A stretch of 64,000 nt of DNA from Bacillaceae bacterium JMAK1 (GTDB taxonomy: Bacteria; Bacillota; Bacilli; Bacillales; Marinococcaceae): contig JIBW01000002.1 of the NCBI GenBank assembly GCA_012970285.1, positions 868,001-932,000 of the forward strand, written 5' to 3'. The notes below the pieces were generated by a model that was given only the letters and a program-made list of their open reading frames with translations, did not search any database and had not been told where the DNA came from. The position numbers were made by a program, and so were the translations under genes. Below are positions 9,604 to 16,651 of this stretch, one piece after another. How positions within the stretch are numbered: the stretch's first letter is position 1; each line of letters begins with the position of its first letter.

Positions 9604-10497
9604 TTATTTTGTATGCAATGGAAGCGATGAATCGCCAGCCCACTCTGTCATTGAACCATCATACACAGCAACGTCTTTTTTACCGAGGAGATAAAGCACA
9701 AAGGCGTTCCAAGTCGCTGCGATTCCACCACCACAGTAGGCAATGACTTTTTTATCTGAATCAAGCGCTCCAGTCGGTTCAAAGATGTCACGTAATTGCT
9801 GTTCTTCTCTTACTTTAAACGTCTCGTCATCGTTAAGGGATGCAAAAAAGACATTATGGCTAGTAGGAATGTGTCCTGGACGACCGTACGTATTTTTTTC
9901 GCCAGAAAAATCAGCTGGTGACAAGCAGTTTAAGAGAACGGTATTTGAATCGGTCGTTGCCCGTTTAACGTCTTCTTTCGTTGCAAGTAACTCTTGCTTG
10001 CGAGCTAATGTTACATTCCCTTTCGGGTATTCGTTTGTTCCGGTTTCTACATTTCTTCCTTCATGCTTCCATTTTCTAAATCCACCTTCTAAGATTGAAA
10101 CGTTCTCAAAACCTTCAAAACGAAGATGCCACCAAAGTCGAGAAGCCCAATCTGAAGCACTAATGTTCGTACCAACTACAGCGATTTGATCATAAACAAT
10201 GACGTGCGTGTCGTCACTTACACCGAGTTGTTCAATTGCGTTTTTGAATTGCTCTTCACTAGGTACTGTAAATGCACTAGAACTATTCGAATCAGCAAGC
10301 TCTCCTGCAATGTCTCCGTAAACGGCGCCAGGTATATGTCCCTCTTCATATGCTTCTTTGCCAGACTTCACATCATAGGGCCGTCCTTCTTCAGTTGAAG
10401 GCATTAAAAACGTTGTTGCGTCTATAATTCGAACTTTAGGGTCTTCTAGATGTTCTTGTAACCATTCTGTCGTTACTAACGGTGATTGATTTGTCAA
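9604..10497 (-). CDS. Sulfurtransferase, two-domain rhodanese (thiosulfate/3-mercaptopyruvate type)
   Basis: Cytosolic sulfurtransferase moving sulfane sulfur from thiosulfate or 3-mercaptopyruvate to an acceptor. Two rhodanese domains are present: an N-terminal inactive one with IPGAVYGD and EGGFRKW, and a C-terminal one with IPTSHNVFF and the active-site loop YCGGGIAAT, catalytic Cys about 255. TTG 10497 was taken as start (297 residues) because AAGGGAG lies eight bases upstream; an in-frame TTG at 10518 lies upstream of that site. Length is normal. The CGGGIAA loop does not separate thiosulfate from mercaptopyruvate preference. It stands alone, with the divergent-repeat gene upstream on the same strand. 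Confidence 0.88.
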   Translation of the reverse strand: MTNQSPLVTTEWLQEHLEDPKVRIIDATTFLMPSTEEGRPYDVKSGKEAYEEGHIPGAVYGDIAGELADSNSSSAFTVPSEEQFKNAIEQLGVSDDTHVIVYDQIAVVGTNISASDWASRLWWHLRFEGFENVSILEGGFRKWKHEGRNVETGTNEYPKGNVTLARKQELLATKEDVKRATTDSNTVLLNCLSPADFSGEKNTYGRPGHIPTSHNVFFASLNDDETFKVREEQQLRDIFEPTGALDSDKKVIAYCGGGIAATWNAFVLYLLGKKDVAVYDGSMTEWAGDSSLPLHTK

Positions 10498-10658
10498 TGT
10501 CAACACTCCCTTTGTCAATTCACTATTAAGTTATCATTATTCCGATCAATCTACAAGGATTTTGCTTATCATCTCGTATAGGCTGTTTCATTACGATTTT
10601 ATTTATGCACTTTAATACGGTACGTGAAATTATAAAGTTTTTCTGTTCGTATTCATAA

Positions 10659-11228
10659 TCATACGTTCCTATTTTCATCATCTGATTGATCGTTTTCACC
10701 AGCTTTTTCTTCGGTATCGTTTGGATATAAATAGTTATGCGTCTCTTGAAGAGCGGCAATGACAGCACCTGTTGCTTGAATCCATCCTCCTGTGATCGCT
10801 AGATCTTCTGAATCGATGTCTTGTTTCTCTTGGATTCCAGCAAGTGCTTGCGCTCCGTTGCCGACCACTTGTAGACCATTTGCATAAAAATCAACGAGTT
10901 CTTCGTCTTGAATGGCTGTATAAATCGACAATGAACCACCTGTTGCTTGAAATAAATCCCCAGTAATCGCCAAATCTAAATCATCAAGAAAGACACCGCG
11001 AAGAACGATCACATTTCCAATGGCAGGAATGATGTTCCCATATCGATCAAGCGTACTATCGGCTTCATCAGCAAGAACAGCAGCCCCAATGGCTTGTAAA
11101 GAATTGCCGATGATCGCATACGGTTGATTACCATCACCAATGACAAGAATTGGCGTACCACCAATTGCAGAAATCACAGTCCCTATTGCTTGGGCCCATG
11201 AACCGATTAGCACTTGAACACTCCCCAT
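10659..11228 (-). CDS. Uncharacterised internally repetitive protein (possibly DUF6944-like)
   Basis: Function unknown. The 189-residue product is built from about five degenerate repeats of 30-45 residues, each centred on a Gln-Ala/Val-x-Gly unit: SWAQAIGTVISAIG, SLQAIGAAVLA, LFQATGGSLSIY, GLQVVGNGAQALAG and WIQATGAVIAALQ. It is rich in Ala, Gly and Ile, without signal peptide or charged membrane anchor, and ends in an acidic, Asn-rich tail. The pattern recalls the Bacillus family I know as DUF6944 repetitive protein, a tentative match from memory. Start ATG 11228 follows GGAGG by nine bases. It is divergent from the R2lox gene, and a perfect cre lies between them. Confidence 0.7.
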   Translation of the reverse strand: MGSVQVLIGSWAQAIGTVISAIGGTPILVIGDGNQPYAIIGNSLQAIGAAVLADEADSTLDRYGNIIPAIGNVIVLRGVFLDDLDLAITGDLFQATGGSLSIYTAIQDEELVDFYANGLQVVGNGAQALAGIQEKQDIDSEDLAITGGWIQATGAVIAALQETHNYLYPNDTEEKAGENDQSDDENRNV

Positions 11229-11282
11229 CACCACTCCCCTCCTACACCCATTACTGTATTCAAAGAAATAGACCAAGTGAAA

Positions 11283-11296
11283 TGTAAGCGCTAACA
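11283..11296 (+). promoter_or_regulatory. cre site (CcpA operator), perfect consensus match
   Basis: TGTAAGCGCTAACA fits the catabolite-response consensus TGWAANCGNTNWCA at all 14 positions. It lies in the 135-base gap between the divergent repeat-protein gene (start 11228, minus) and R2lox (start 11364, plus), 67 bases before the R2lox start. This position could serve either promoter. A TTGCTT-16-TACCAT pair just downstream (11321-11348) is a possible R2lox promoter. Regulation by CcpA is inferred from the match alone. Confidence 0.65.
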
Positions 11297-11363
11297 AAAA
11301 GTGACAAAAATAGACAAAGTTGCTTTGCTACACTTAAGACATACCATTTTTAGGGAGGCTCAT

Positions 11364-12224
11364 ATGACGAAAAAAACGCTCATTACTAGTAGTCGACGCT
11401 TAGACGAACAATCATTGCCCTACAAGTTGTACAAAAAGGCCAATCGTTTCGGCACTTGGAATCCTGAAGAGATTAACTATTCACACGACAAAGCTCATTG
11501 GCCACATTTACCAGATGAACAAAAACAAGCAATCCTTCGAGTTATTGCAAAATTCCAAGGCGGGGAAGAGGCCGTCACTCGTGATTTATTACCATTAATT
11601 ATGGTCATCTCCAATGAAGGAAGAATAGAAGAAGAAATGTTTTTAACGACGTTTCTTCATGAAGAAGCCAAACATACGGAGTTTTTCCAAATTGTTCTCT
11701 CCACAATTGATGAAACGGAACCTTTATCTAAGCATTACGATCCTGCTTATGAACAACTTTTTAATGAAACATTGCCAAATGCAATGGACAGACTGTTGAC
11801 TGACCAATCTCCAGAAGCCATTGCTGACGCTGCAACGATTTATAACATGTTTGTTGAGGGTGTGCTCGCAGAATCTGGTTATCATACGTTTTATGAACAA
11901 CTCCAACATACAGGAATGATGCCTGGGCTTCTTGAAGGTGTCGGCTATTTAAAACGTGACGAATCTCGACATATTGCATACGGCACCTATTTGTTACACC
12001 GTATTATTAAAGAGCACCCTCACATTTATGATCAAGTCATAGAACGTCTTGATGAATTAAAACCAGTTGCTGTGAACTTTAGTAAAGATGAAAATGGGAC
12101 AATAAATGAAGATTCATTAGCTTATATGATGAAACAATTAGATACGAGGTTAAACATATTAAAACGAGCGAAGCGTCAAAGTAACGATGATGCTGATCGT
12201 GATATTGAAAGCACTGTTCTTTAA
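11364..12224 (+). CDS. R2-like ligand-binding oxidase (R2lox), Mn/Fe ferritin-fold protein
   Basis: Ferritin-like protein related to the class I ribonucleotide reductase R2 subunit but belonging to the R2lox group, which assembles a Mn/Fe cofactor, binds a fatty-acid-like ligand and forms a Val-Tyr ether crosslink in characterised members; its physiological reaction is unknown. All expected residues are visible: ligands Glu68 (GEEAV), Glu101 and His104 (EEAKH), Glu165 (YNMFVEG), Glu200 and His203 (DESRH), plus crosslink partners Val71 and Tyr160 at the spacing of the Geobacillus protein. At 286 residues it is near the usual length. Start ATG 11364 follows AGGGAGG; an upstream in-frame ATG at 11301 has no such site. 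A terminator follows. Confidence 0.9.
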   Translation: MTKKTLITSSRRLDEQSLPYKLYKKANRFGTWNPEEINYSHDKAHWPHLPDEQKQAILRVIAKFQGGEEAVTRDLLPLIMVISNEGRIEEEMFLTTFLHEEAKHTEFFQIVLSTIDETEPLSKHYDPAYEQLFNETLPNAMDRLLTDQSPEAIADAATIYNMFVEGVLAESGYHTFYEQLQHTGMMPGLLEGVGYLKRDESRHIAYGTYLLHRIIKEHPHIYDQVIERLDELKPVAVNFSKDENGTINEDSLAYMMKQLDTRLNILKRAKRQSNDDADRDIESTVL

Positions 12225-12228
12225 ATCA

Positions 12229-12264
12229 AAAAACTCCGCGATCGTAATGATCACGGAGTTTTTG
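12229..12264. terminator. Bidirectional terminator between R2lox and alcohol dehydrogenase
   Basis: Thirteen-base stem AAACTCCGCGATC / GATCACGGAGTTT with one mismatch, loop GTAAT, A-run on the left and T-run on the right. It lies between convergent genes and can serve both. Confidence 0.85.
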
Positions 12265-12276
12265 TTTACATAATTA

Positions 12277-13449
12277 TTATACTGTTAACTTTGATGCTTT
12301 TAAATAGAGTTCAAAAAACGCTTCTTCATTCGTTTCCTTCGGATTCGTAAACGAACTGACGTCTGTTGTTGCATCTTTTGCCATTTCTTTATAATCCCTT
12401 TCGGTCATTCCATATTCTGAAAGACTAGGAATGCCAATGCGTTCAATGAGTTGTTCAACGAAAACAATTGCATCACTCGCCTTTTTATGTGCACCTGGTT
12501 CAAAAATGTTGGCGATCGTTTCAAAGCGTTCTGGACATGCGTCTACATTATAAGCCATAACGACTGGCAGGAGATTAGCATTCGCAATTCCGTGTGGTAC
12601 GTTAAATTTCCCACCTAATGGATGCGCCAAAGCGTGGGTATTCCCAAGTCCAGAATTTTGGAATGCGATGCCAGCGAGTAAACTTCCGGCCATCATCTCT
12701 TCTCTTGCTTCAAGATCTTCACCATTTGTAACTGCACGCTCTAAGCTTCTAGAAATCATCGCAATCGCTTCTAGCGCAATATGATCGATAAGCGGAGAAT
12801 TGTTATTCATCGTATTCTTAGACGTATACGCCTCGATTGCGTGTGTCAATGCATCACTACCCGTAGCTGCTGTTAATACCTTTGGTAGCTTTAAAGTAAG
12901 CACAGGATCTACGAGAGCAACGACAGGTGACATAAATGGATGACCAATCGCTTGTTTACGACCAGTTTCTTCGTTTGTGATGACTGCCCATTGAGTCACT
13001 TCACTTCCTGTACCGGAAGTAGTGGGAATCGTAATGAGCGGAGGACCTTGATTTTCAAATGTGCGATTACCGATGATGGCATCATACTCATTAATACTTC
13101 CATCATTGGTTGACATGATACTAATTGCTTTTGCTGCGTCCATGACACTTCCGCCACCAACTGCGACGATGCTGTCAAACTGCTGATTCTCAATCAACGC
13201 AGCACCTTTCATGACGACTTTACTAGGAGGGTTCGCAGGAATGTCATGCATGACTTCATATTCATACGTGTGTTGATCAAGCTGATTCGTAACAACGTTT
13301 GCGATCCCTGCGTCCATAATACCTTGATCTGTAAGTACGAGCGGGCGTTTCTTCCCTAACTTTTGTAACTGATCATGAAGTGTAAGACTAGCATCTCGTT
13401 GAAAGACAACTGAAGTTCCTACAAAAAATTGAAATTGGATTGTAGACAT
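12277..13449 (-). CDS. Iron-containing alcohol dehydrogenase
   Basis: NAD(P)-dependent group III alcohol dehydrogenase; substrate not readable from sequence. The nucleotide-binding GGGS is at 98-101, PTTSGTGSEVT follows at about 142-152, and the four metal ligands fit Asp199 and His203 in TGSDALTHAIEAY, His272 and His286 in GNTHALAHPLGG...VPHG. The 390-residue length is standard for this family. Start ATG 13449 has AAAAGGAGG seven bases upstream. A perfect cre match overlaps the likely -10 region directly in front, suggesting strong catabolite repression and use when preferred sugars are gone. It is monocistronic. Confidence 0.92.
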   Translation of the reverse strand: MSTIQFQFFVGTSVVFQRDASLTLHDQLQKLGKKRPLVLTDQGIMDAGIANVVTNQLDQHTYEYEVMHDIPANPPSKVVMKGAALIENQQFDSIVAVGGGSVMDAAKAISIMSTNDGSINEYDAIIGNRTFENQGPPLITIPTTSGTGSEVTQWAVITNEETGRKQAIGHPFMSPVVALVDPVLTLKLPKVLTAATGSDALTHAIEAYTSKNTMNNNSPLIDHIALEAIAMISRSLERAVTNGEDLEAREEMMAGSLLAGIAFQNSGLGNTHALAHPLGGKFNVPHGIANANLLPVVMAYNVDACPERFETIANIFEPGAHKKASDAIVFVEQLIERIGIPSLSEYGMTERDYKEMAKDATTDVSSFTNPKETNEEAFFELYLKASKLTV

Positions 13450-13464
13450 CGTATCCTCCTTTTA

Positions 13465-13478
13465 TGAAAGCGTTATCA
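13465..13478 (+). promoter_or_regulatory. cre site overlapping the alcohol dehydrogenase promoter
   Basis: TGAAAGCGTTATCA matches TGWAANCGNTNWCA at all 14 positions. It lies 16 bases in front of the minus-strand start codon and overlaps a possible -10 (TATGAT on the minus strand), which would let CcpA block initiation. Regulation is inferred. Confidence 0.7.
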
Positions 13479-13527
13479 TACAACGTTATTTTACTCTTAT
13501 TTTTCAAAAGATTCAATCATTAACTAA

Positions 13528-13560
13528 AAAAATAAACTGTCAAAGGACAGTTTATTTCTC
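13528..13560. repeat. Left 33-bp direct repeat (duplicated terminator hairpin)
   Basis: A 33-base unit containing the hairpin AATAAACTGTC / GACAGTTTATT. It is identical except for one base in the loop to 13843-13875, and the two copies flank a 282-bp element. The right copy is the natural terminator of the gene ending at 13867; this one appears to be the duplicate made on insertion. Confidence 0.75.
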
Positions 13561-13842
13561 AGAGTGTCGAAAAAGTGCTGTTCTTATATAAATGAAGTAG
13601 AGAGTTAATGAACTTGTAGATTTTAAAGTATTAAAGTTATACATTTTACTTTTGCTTTTACAAACTCAATATGCTGTATAAAAGCGGCTGTCGTGGCGAA
13701 GACGCCTGCGGGAGTAGCGTTAGCCGAAGATCATCGTGCGAAGCACGATAGCTGAGGCAACGCCCGCGGCAAGCGTAGCCACAGAAGCCGCTTACTCATT
13801 TACGAGTACACTTTTGGTCCGTTTAAGTTTCTCAACAGCCTG
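13561..13842. mobile_element. Small non-autonomous insertion element (MITE-like) with large palindrome
   Basis: A 282-bp segment without a gene, bounded by near-identical 33-bp direct repeats. Its ends are imperfect inverted repeats: AGAGTGTCGAAAAAG on the left and, read on the other strand, AGGCTGTTGAGAAAC on the right (10 of 15). The middle, 13684-13791, is a 108-base near-palindrome whose outer arms GCGGCTGTCGTGGC and GCCACAGAAGCCGC pair, with a central ATCGTGC-gaa-GCACGAT hairpin. It is G+C-rich unlike its flanks. This is the structure of a MITE mobilised in trans. From memory, IS1182-type elements favour palindromic targets and make long duplications, but no transposase is present to prove parentage. 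Confidence 0.65.
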
Positions 13843-13875
13843 AAAAATAAACTGTCCAAGGACAGTTTATTTCTC
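13843..13875 (-). terminator. Terminator of the 14576-13867 operon; right 33-bp direct repeat
   Basis: On the minus strand the hairpin AATAAACTGTC / GACAGTTTATT is followed by TTTTTC. The gene's TAA stop (13867) lies inside the stem. It is one base different from 13528-13560, consistent with target duplication by the element between them. Confidence 0.75.
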
Positions 13876-14070
13876 TTCAAAGTAGTCTTTTAGGAAGCCA
13901 CCGACTTTACCGGTATCATCAATTACAAAGTAAAATTCATCCGTTTCATTCTTCACATCATAATCTTTCCCAGGTGTTAGAACCGAATCAACCTTGTATT
14001 TCTTTGCATCAGCATGGACGCAATGAATGCTCTTGATCGTTTCACTGTTTTGCCATTTGTAATGTAGCAT
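13867..14070 (-). CDS. Conserved small protein, DUF6501-like
   Basis: A 67-residue soluble protein of unknown function. It resembles a small Bacillus family I recall as DUF6501: N-terminal LHYKWQN, middle CVHADAKKY, then LTPGKDYDVKNETDEFYFVIDD and a GKVGGFLKDYFEE ending (here split for brevity). No signal peptide or membrane segment is visible. GGAG lies eleven bases before ATG 14070. It starts 17 bases after the stop of the upstream gene at 14088 and shares its promoter and terminator, so the two are co-transcribed behind a Fur-like box. The family name is from memory; the existence of the gene is well supported by length, ribosome site and context. Confidence 0.75.
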   Translation of the reverse strand: MLHYKWQNSETIKSIHCVHADAKKYKVDSVLTPGKDYDVKNETDEFYFVIDDTGKVGGFLKDYFEEK

Positions 14071-14087
14071 TGATTATAACTTCTCCT

Positions 14088-14576
14088 TTAATCATCATGG
14101 AGTACGAGTTCTGGTAGATGATCTAATATAAATTGTGCTTTTGTCGCATCGGCCAATAAATTAAACCTCTTATAGTACGTAAGCACTTTATCAAACTGTT
14201 GGTCCGTGTTCTTGTTGTCATCAAAAATTCGTTCAAACGCTTCGTCTGCTAACATAAACGCTGCAACAAAATCAGTAAATGGAATGACGTACGTTTTAGC
14301 CTCTGTTTGAATTGAAGAGCAATAAATCATTTCATTGGATTGATCTCTAAAAAACGAAGCTACTTCTTCCATGTATACTTGATAACTTTCTTGAACGAGC
14401 TGTGATTTGTCCGTGTAATACTGTTCTAAATCACGGAAAAACGAGATGAAAAACGGTAAATCTTCTCGCTTTATATTTAAATCAAAACCTATTTCTTTGA
14501 TCCTCGGCCAATTCATCGGTTCTAACGAGTGGTGTAGTGAGCGACTGTAAAAATAACGCTTGCGACTCAATGTCAT
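14088..14576 (-). CDS. Unknown protein, first gene of a possible Fur-controlled pair
   Basis: Not recognised. The 162-residue product is soluble, predicted largely alpha-helical, with many aromatics and acidic residues (LPFFISFFRDLEQYYTD, DFVAAFMLADEAFERIFDD). One Cys (IYCSS) is visible and there is no signal peptide or obvious metal motif. Start ATG 14576 has AAAGGGG six bases upstream; an in-frame TTG at 14591 is less likely because it precedes that site. It heads a two-gene operon with the DUF6501-like gene. The extended -10 and a 13-of-15 Fur-box match lie 37-62 bases in front, which would make it iron-responsive; that is inference. Confidence 0.7.
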   Translation of the reverse strand: MTLSRKRYFYSRSLHHSLEPMNWPRIKEIGFDLNIKREDLPFFISFFRDLEQYYTDKSQLVQESYQVYMEEVASFFRDQSNEMIYCSSIQTEAKTYVIPFTDFVAAFMLADEAFERIFDDNKNTDQQFDKVLTYYKRFNLLADATKAQFILDHLPELVLHDD

Positions 14577-14612
14577 GTCGTCCCCTTTCAAATCAGGCTC
14601 TGGTTAGTTAGT

Positions 14613-14638
14613 TGAGATTGATTATCAATAGTATATCA
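14613..14638 (-). promoter_or_regulatory. Extended -10 promoter with overlapping Fur-like box
   Basis: Minus strand: TGATATACT gives an extended -10 (14630-14638). Immediately downstream, at the expected transcription start, TGATAATCAATCTCA (14613-14627) matches the Fur 7-1-7 box TGATAATNATTATCA with two mismatches; the first half is perfect. PerR or Zur sites are related and cannot be excluded. Confidence 0.5.
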
Positions 14639-14670
14639 TGGGACGACGATTATTGACAATTACAGGAACG

Positions 14671-14704
14671 AAAAAAGGCAGTCGCCTAGTTGTCGACCGC
14701 CTTT
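14671..14704 (-). terminator. Terminator after the 14714-15127 gene
   Basis: Minus strand AAAGGCGGTCG / CGACTGCCTTTTTT type stem with one mismatch and a U-run, ten bases past the stop codon. Confidence 0.8.
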
Positions 14705-14713
14705 CATTATCAT

Positions 14714-15127
14714 CTACAAACAATTCCACCGTCTTGCATCACTCAAGAAATTAATCAATTTCGATTCCGATGAAAATACCGTATCATTTAAGTCATGATT
14801 CGTTATATGGATGTGTAGTGTATCACGATCTGCTTTTTTCTCTAACCAAATGCCACTTAGCCCAACTTCTTCGTTGGTGATCAGCTCCATCTCAAGCTGC
14901 TCACAAATTTCATTAATATTCGCTCGATTGCGCGGCAAGTCAATCGTTATATTCAACTGCTCCGGAGATTCTGCTGAAATAAATCCCCACTTCGTCCCTT
15001 TCCATGAACGACAACCCGTTCGGCTATTCAATATGATGTCTTCTTGATCATTTGATAGTAACGTCGTGTTTGACCAGCCTCTCATTTGGATCGCCGCACG
15101 CAATTCTTGAGCTTTCGTCTGTACCAT
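14714..15127 (-). CDS. Hypothetical protein
   Basis: Not recognised. A 137-residue soluble protein with alternating hydrophobic residues suggesting an alpha/beta fold (INITIDLPRNR-like strand, DTLHIHITNHD). It has a Cys-rich-free core with three scattered Cys, no signal peptide and no membrane segment. GAGGAGGG lies six bases before ATG 15127, so translation is expected to be strong. It is monocistronic: its own terminator follows, and upstream lies an unusual leader with a promoter immediately followed by an intrinsic-terminator hairpin. Could be a small regulatory or stress protein, but nothing in the sequence decides this. Confidence 0.7.
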   Translation of the reverse strand: MVQTKAQELRAAIQMRGWSNTTLLSNDQEDIILNSRTGCRSWKGTKWGFISAESPEQLNITIDLPRNRANINEICEQLEMELITNEEVGLSGIWLEKKADRDTLHIHITNHDLNDTVFSSESKLINFLSDARRWNCL

Positions 15128-15210
15128 GAAAATCCCTCCTCAAAAATGTTTGCATGGTCACGTCTTACGTCTCCACACATCTTACGGCCATCAGGCAGAG
15201 GCTCGTTGTA

Positions 15211-15293
15211 AAAAAAACGTCATCAACCCTCAATCTTATAGGATGAGGGCTGACGATGTATTAATATAGTATCACGAATCACTTAGAAGTAAA
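15211..15293 (-). promoter_or_regulatory. Promoter followed at once by an intrinsic-terminator hairpin (possible attenuator or tiny RNA)
   Basis: Minus strand: -35-like TTTACT (15288-15293) and a TACTAT/TATATT -10 zone (15263-15271) predict initiation near 15257. The RNA would begin with CGTCA...CCCTCA pairing to TGAGGG...TGACG (15217-15255) and then eight U residues (15211-15218). The gene at 15127 starts about 85 bases further on. It may attenuate that gene, encode a roughly 45-nt RNA, or be a second odhB terminator next to a chance promoter. Confidence 0.45.
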
Positions 15294-15356
15294 CCTCTTT
15301 TTTCATAATTTTTGATATTTACATACTATAGACTATTTTTCAACGTTGTACATTAT

Positions 15357-15387
15357 AAAAAAAGACTCCGTATTGAACGGAGCCTTT
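15357..15387 (-). terminator. Terminator of odhAB
   Basis: Minus strand AGGCTCCG-ttcaata-CGGAGTCT followed by a long U-run, eight bases after the odhB stop. Confidence 0.88.
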
Positions 15388-15394
15388 CTAAGAA

Positions 15395-16651
15395 TTATCC
15401 TTCTAAAAGAAGTTGTTCTGGTTCTTCAAGTAATTTCTTAACAGTAACAAGGAAGCTTACAGCTTCTTTACCGTCTACAATTCGGTGATCATAAGAAAGT
15501 GCAAGGTACATCATTGGACGGTTCTCCATACGATCTTGATCGATCGCAACTGGACGCCATTGAATTGTATGCATTCCTAGAATACCTACTTGTGGTGCAT
15601 TTAAGATCGGTGTTGAAAGAAGTGATCCGAATACACCACCGTTAGTAATCGTGAACGTACCACCTTGTAGATCAGAAAGTGCAAGCTTGTTGTCACGAGC
15701 TTTTTTACCGAGGTCTGAGATTTCTTTCTCAATGCCCGCAAAGCTTAAACGTTCTGCATCACGAACTACTGGAACGACGAGACCGTCGTTTGTTGAAACT
15801 GCCATACCGATATCATAGAAATCTTTCTTAACGATTTCGTTGCCTTGGATTTCAGCGTTAAGAAGTGGGTATTTCTTAAGTGCTCCAACAACTGCTTTCG
15901 TAAAGAATGACATAAAACCAAGACGTGTACCGTCATGCTCTTCTTGGAAAGCATCTTTACGGCGCTTACGAATGTCCATAACAGCGCTCATATCAACTTC
16001 GTTAAACGTTGTAAGCATCGCACTTTCTTGTTGAACATCAACGAGGCGCTTTGCAATCGTCTGACGACGACGGCTCATTTTAATACGCTCGTGCGGCTTG
16101 CCACCGAATTCATCTTTCTTCGGCTCTGCTTGTTTACTTTCTTTTGCAGGTTGTGAAGCTGGCTTTTGGCCGTGTGCTTCAACATCTTCTTTACGAACGC
16201 GACCGAGTGGATCTCTCGCTTGAATGTCGTTTAAGTTGATGCCTTTCTCACGTGCAAGCTTACGTGCTGAAGGTGATGCAATCACGTGCTCAGAGTCATT
16301 GCTGTCAGTTTCTTCGGCTTTGTTGCTCGCTTCTTCTTTAGGAGCTTCAGCTTTTGGTGCTTCCTCTTTTGCAGGAGCACTATCTTCTGAAGCTGCTGGT
16401 GCGGAGCCTTCTTTAGCGTTTTCATCAATCGTTGCGATCGCTTCGCCAACCTCAACTGTGTCACCGGCTTCGTGCAAATGCTTTTGCAATACGCCTGCTT
16501 GTTCAGAGTTAATCTCAACGTTTACTTTATCTGTTTCGAGTTCAGCGATCGTTTCGCCCTTCTCGATGTAATCCCCAGGTTGTTTTAACCATTCTGCAAT
16601 TGTTCCTTCAGTAATCGACTCTGCGAGTTCTGGAACTTTAATTTCTGCCAT
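15395..16651 (-). CDS. odhB: Dihydrolipoyllysine-residue succinyltransferase (2-oxoglutarate dehydrogenase E2)
   Basis: E2 core of the 2-oxoglutarate dehydrogenase complex, transferring succinyl groups from E1 to CoA in the TCA cycle. Domain order is standard: lipoyl domain 1-77 with the lipoylated Lys42 in [10 protein letters not shown], an Ala/Lys/Glu-rich linker, the peripheral subunit-binding domain near 125-160 ([22 protein letters not shown]) and the catalytic domain ending in [12 protein letters not shown] with His389 and Asp393. The 418-residue length is typical. The ATG overlaps the odhA stop by one base (TAATG), and GGGAG precedes it by nine bases, so E1 and E2 are coupled. E3 must come from another locus. 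Confidence 0.97.
   Translation of the reverse strand: MAEIKVPELAESITEGTIAEWLKQPGDYIEKGETIAELETDKVNVEINSEQAGVLQKHLHEAGDTVEVGEAIATIDENAKEGSAPAASEDSAPAKEEAPKAEAPKEEASNKAEETDSNDSEHVIASPSARKLAREKGINLNDIQARDPLGRVRKEDVEAHGQKPASQPAKESKQAEPKKDEFGGKPHERIKMSRRRQTIAKRLVDVQQESAMLTTFNEVDMSAVMDIRKRRKDAFQEEHDGTRLGFMSFFTKAVVGALKKYPLLNAEIQGNEIVKKDFYDIGMAVSTNDGLVVPVVRDAERLSFAGIEKEISDLGKKARDNKLALSDLQGGTFTITNGGVFGSLLSTPILNAPQVGILGMHTIQWRPVAIDQDRMENRPMMYLALSYDHRIVDGKEAVSFLVTVKKLLEEPEQLLLEG

Noticed and set aside
10526-10768. An 80-codon minus-strand frame overlapping the end of the repeat-protein gene
   Set aside because: Out of frame with a better-supported gene and without a ribosome site; product Lys/Ile-rich as expected of A+T-rich non-coding DNA.
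13684-13791. The large palindrome as a replication origin or CRISPR-like unit
   Set aside because: It is a single long inverted repeat inside an element bounded by target duplications, with a decayed second copy at 9.5 kb, so a mobile repeat explains it better.
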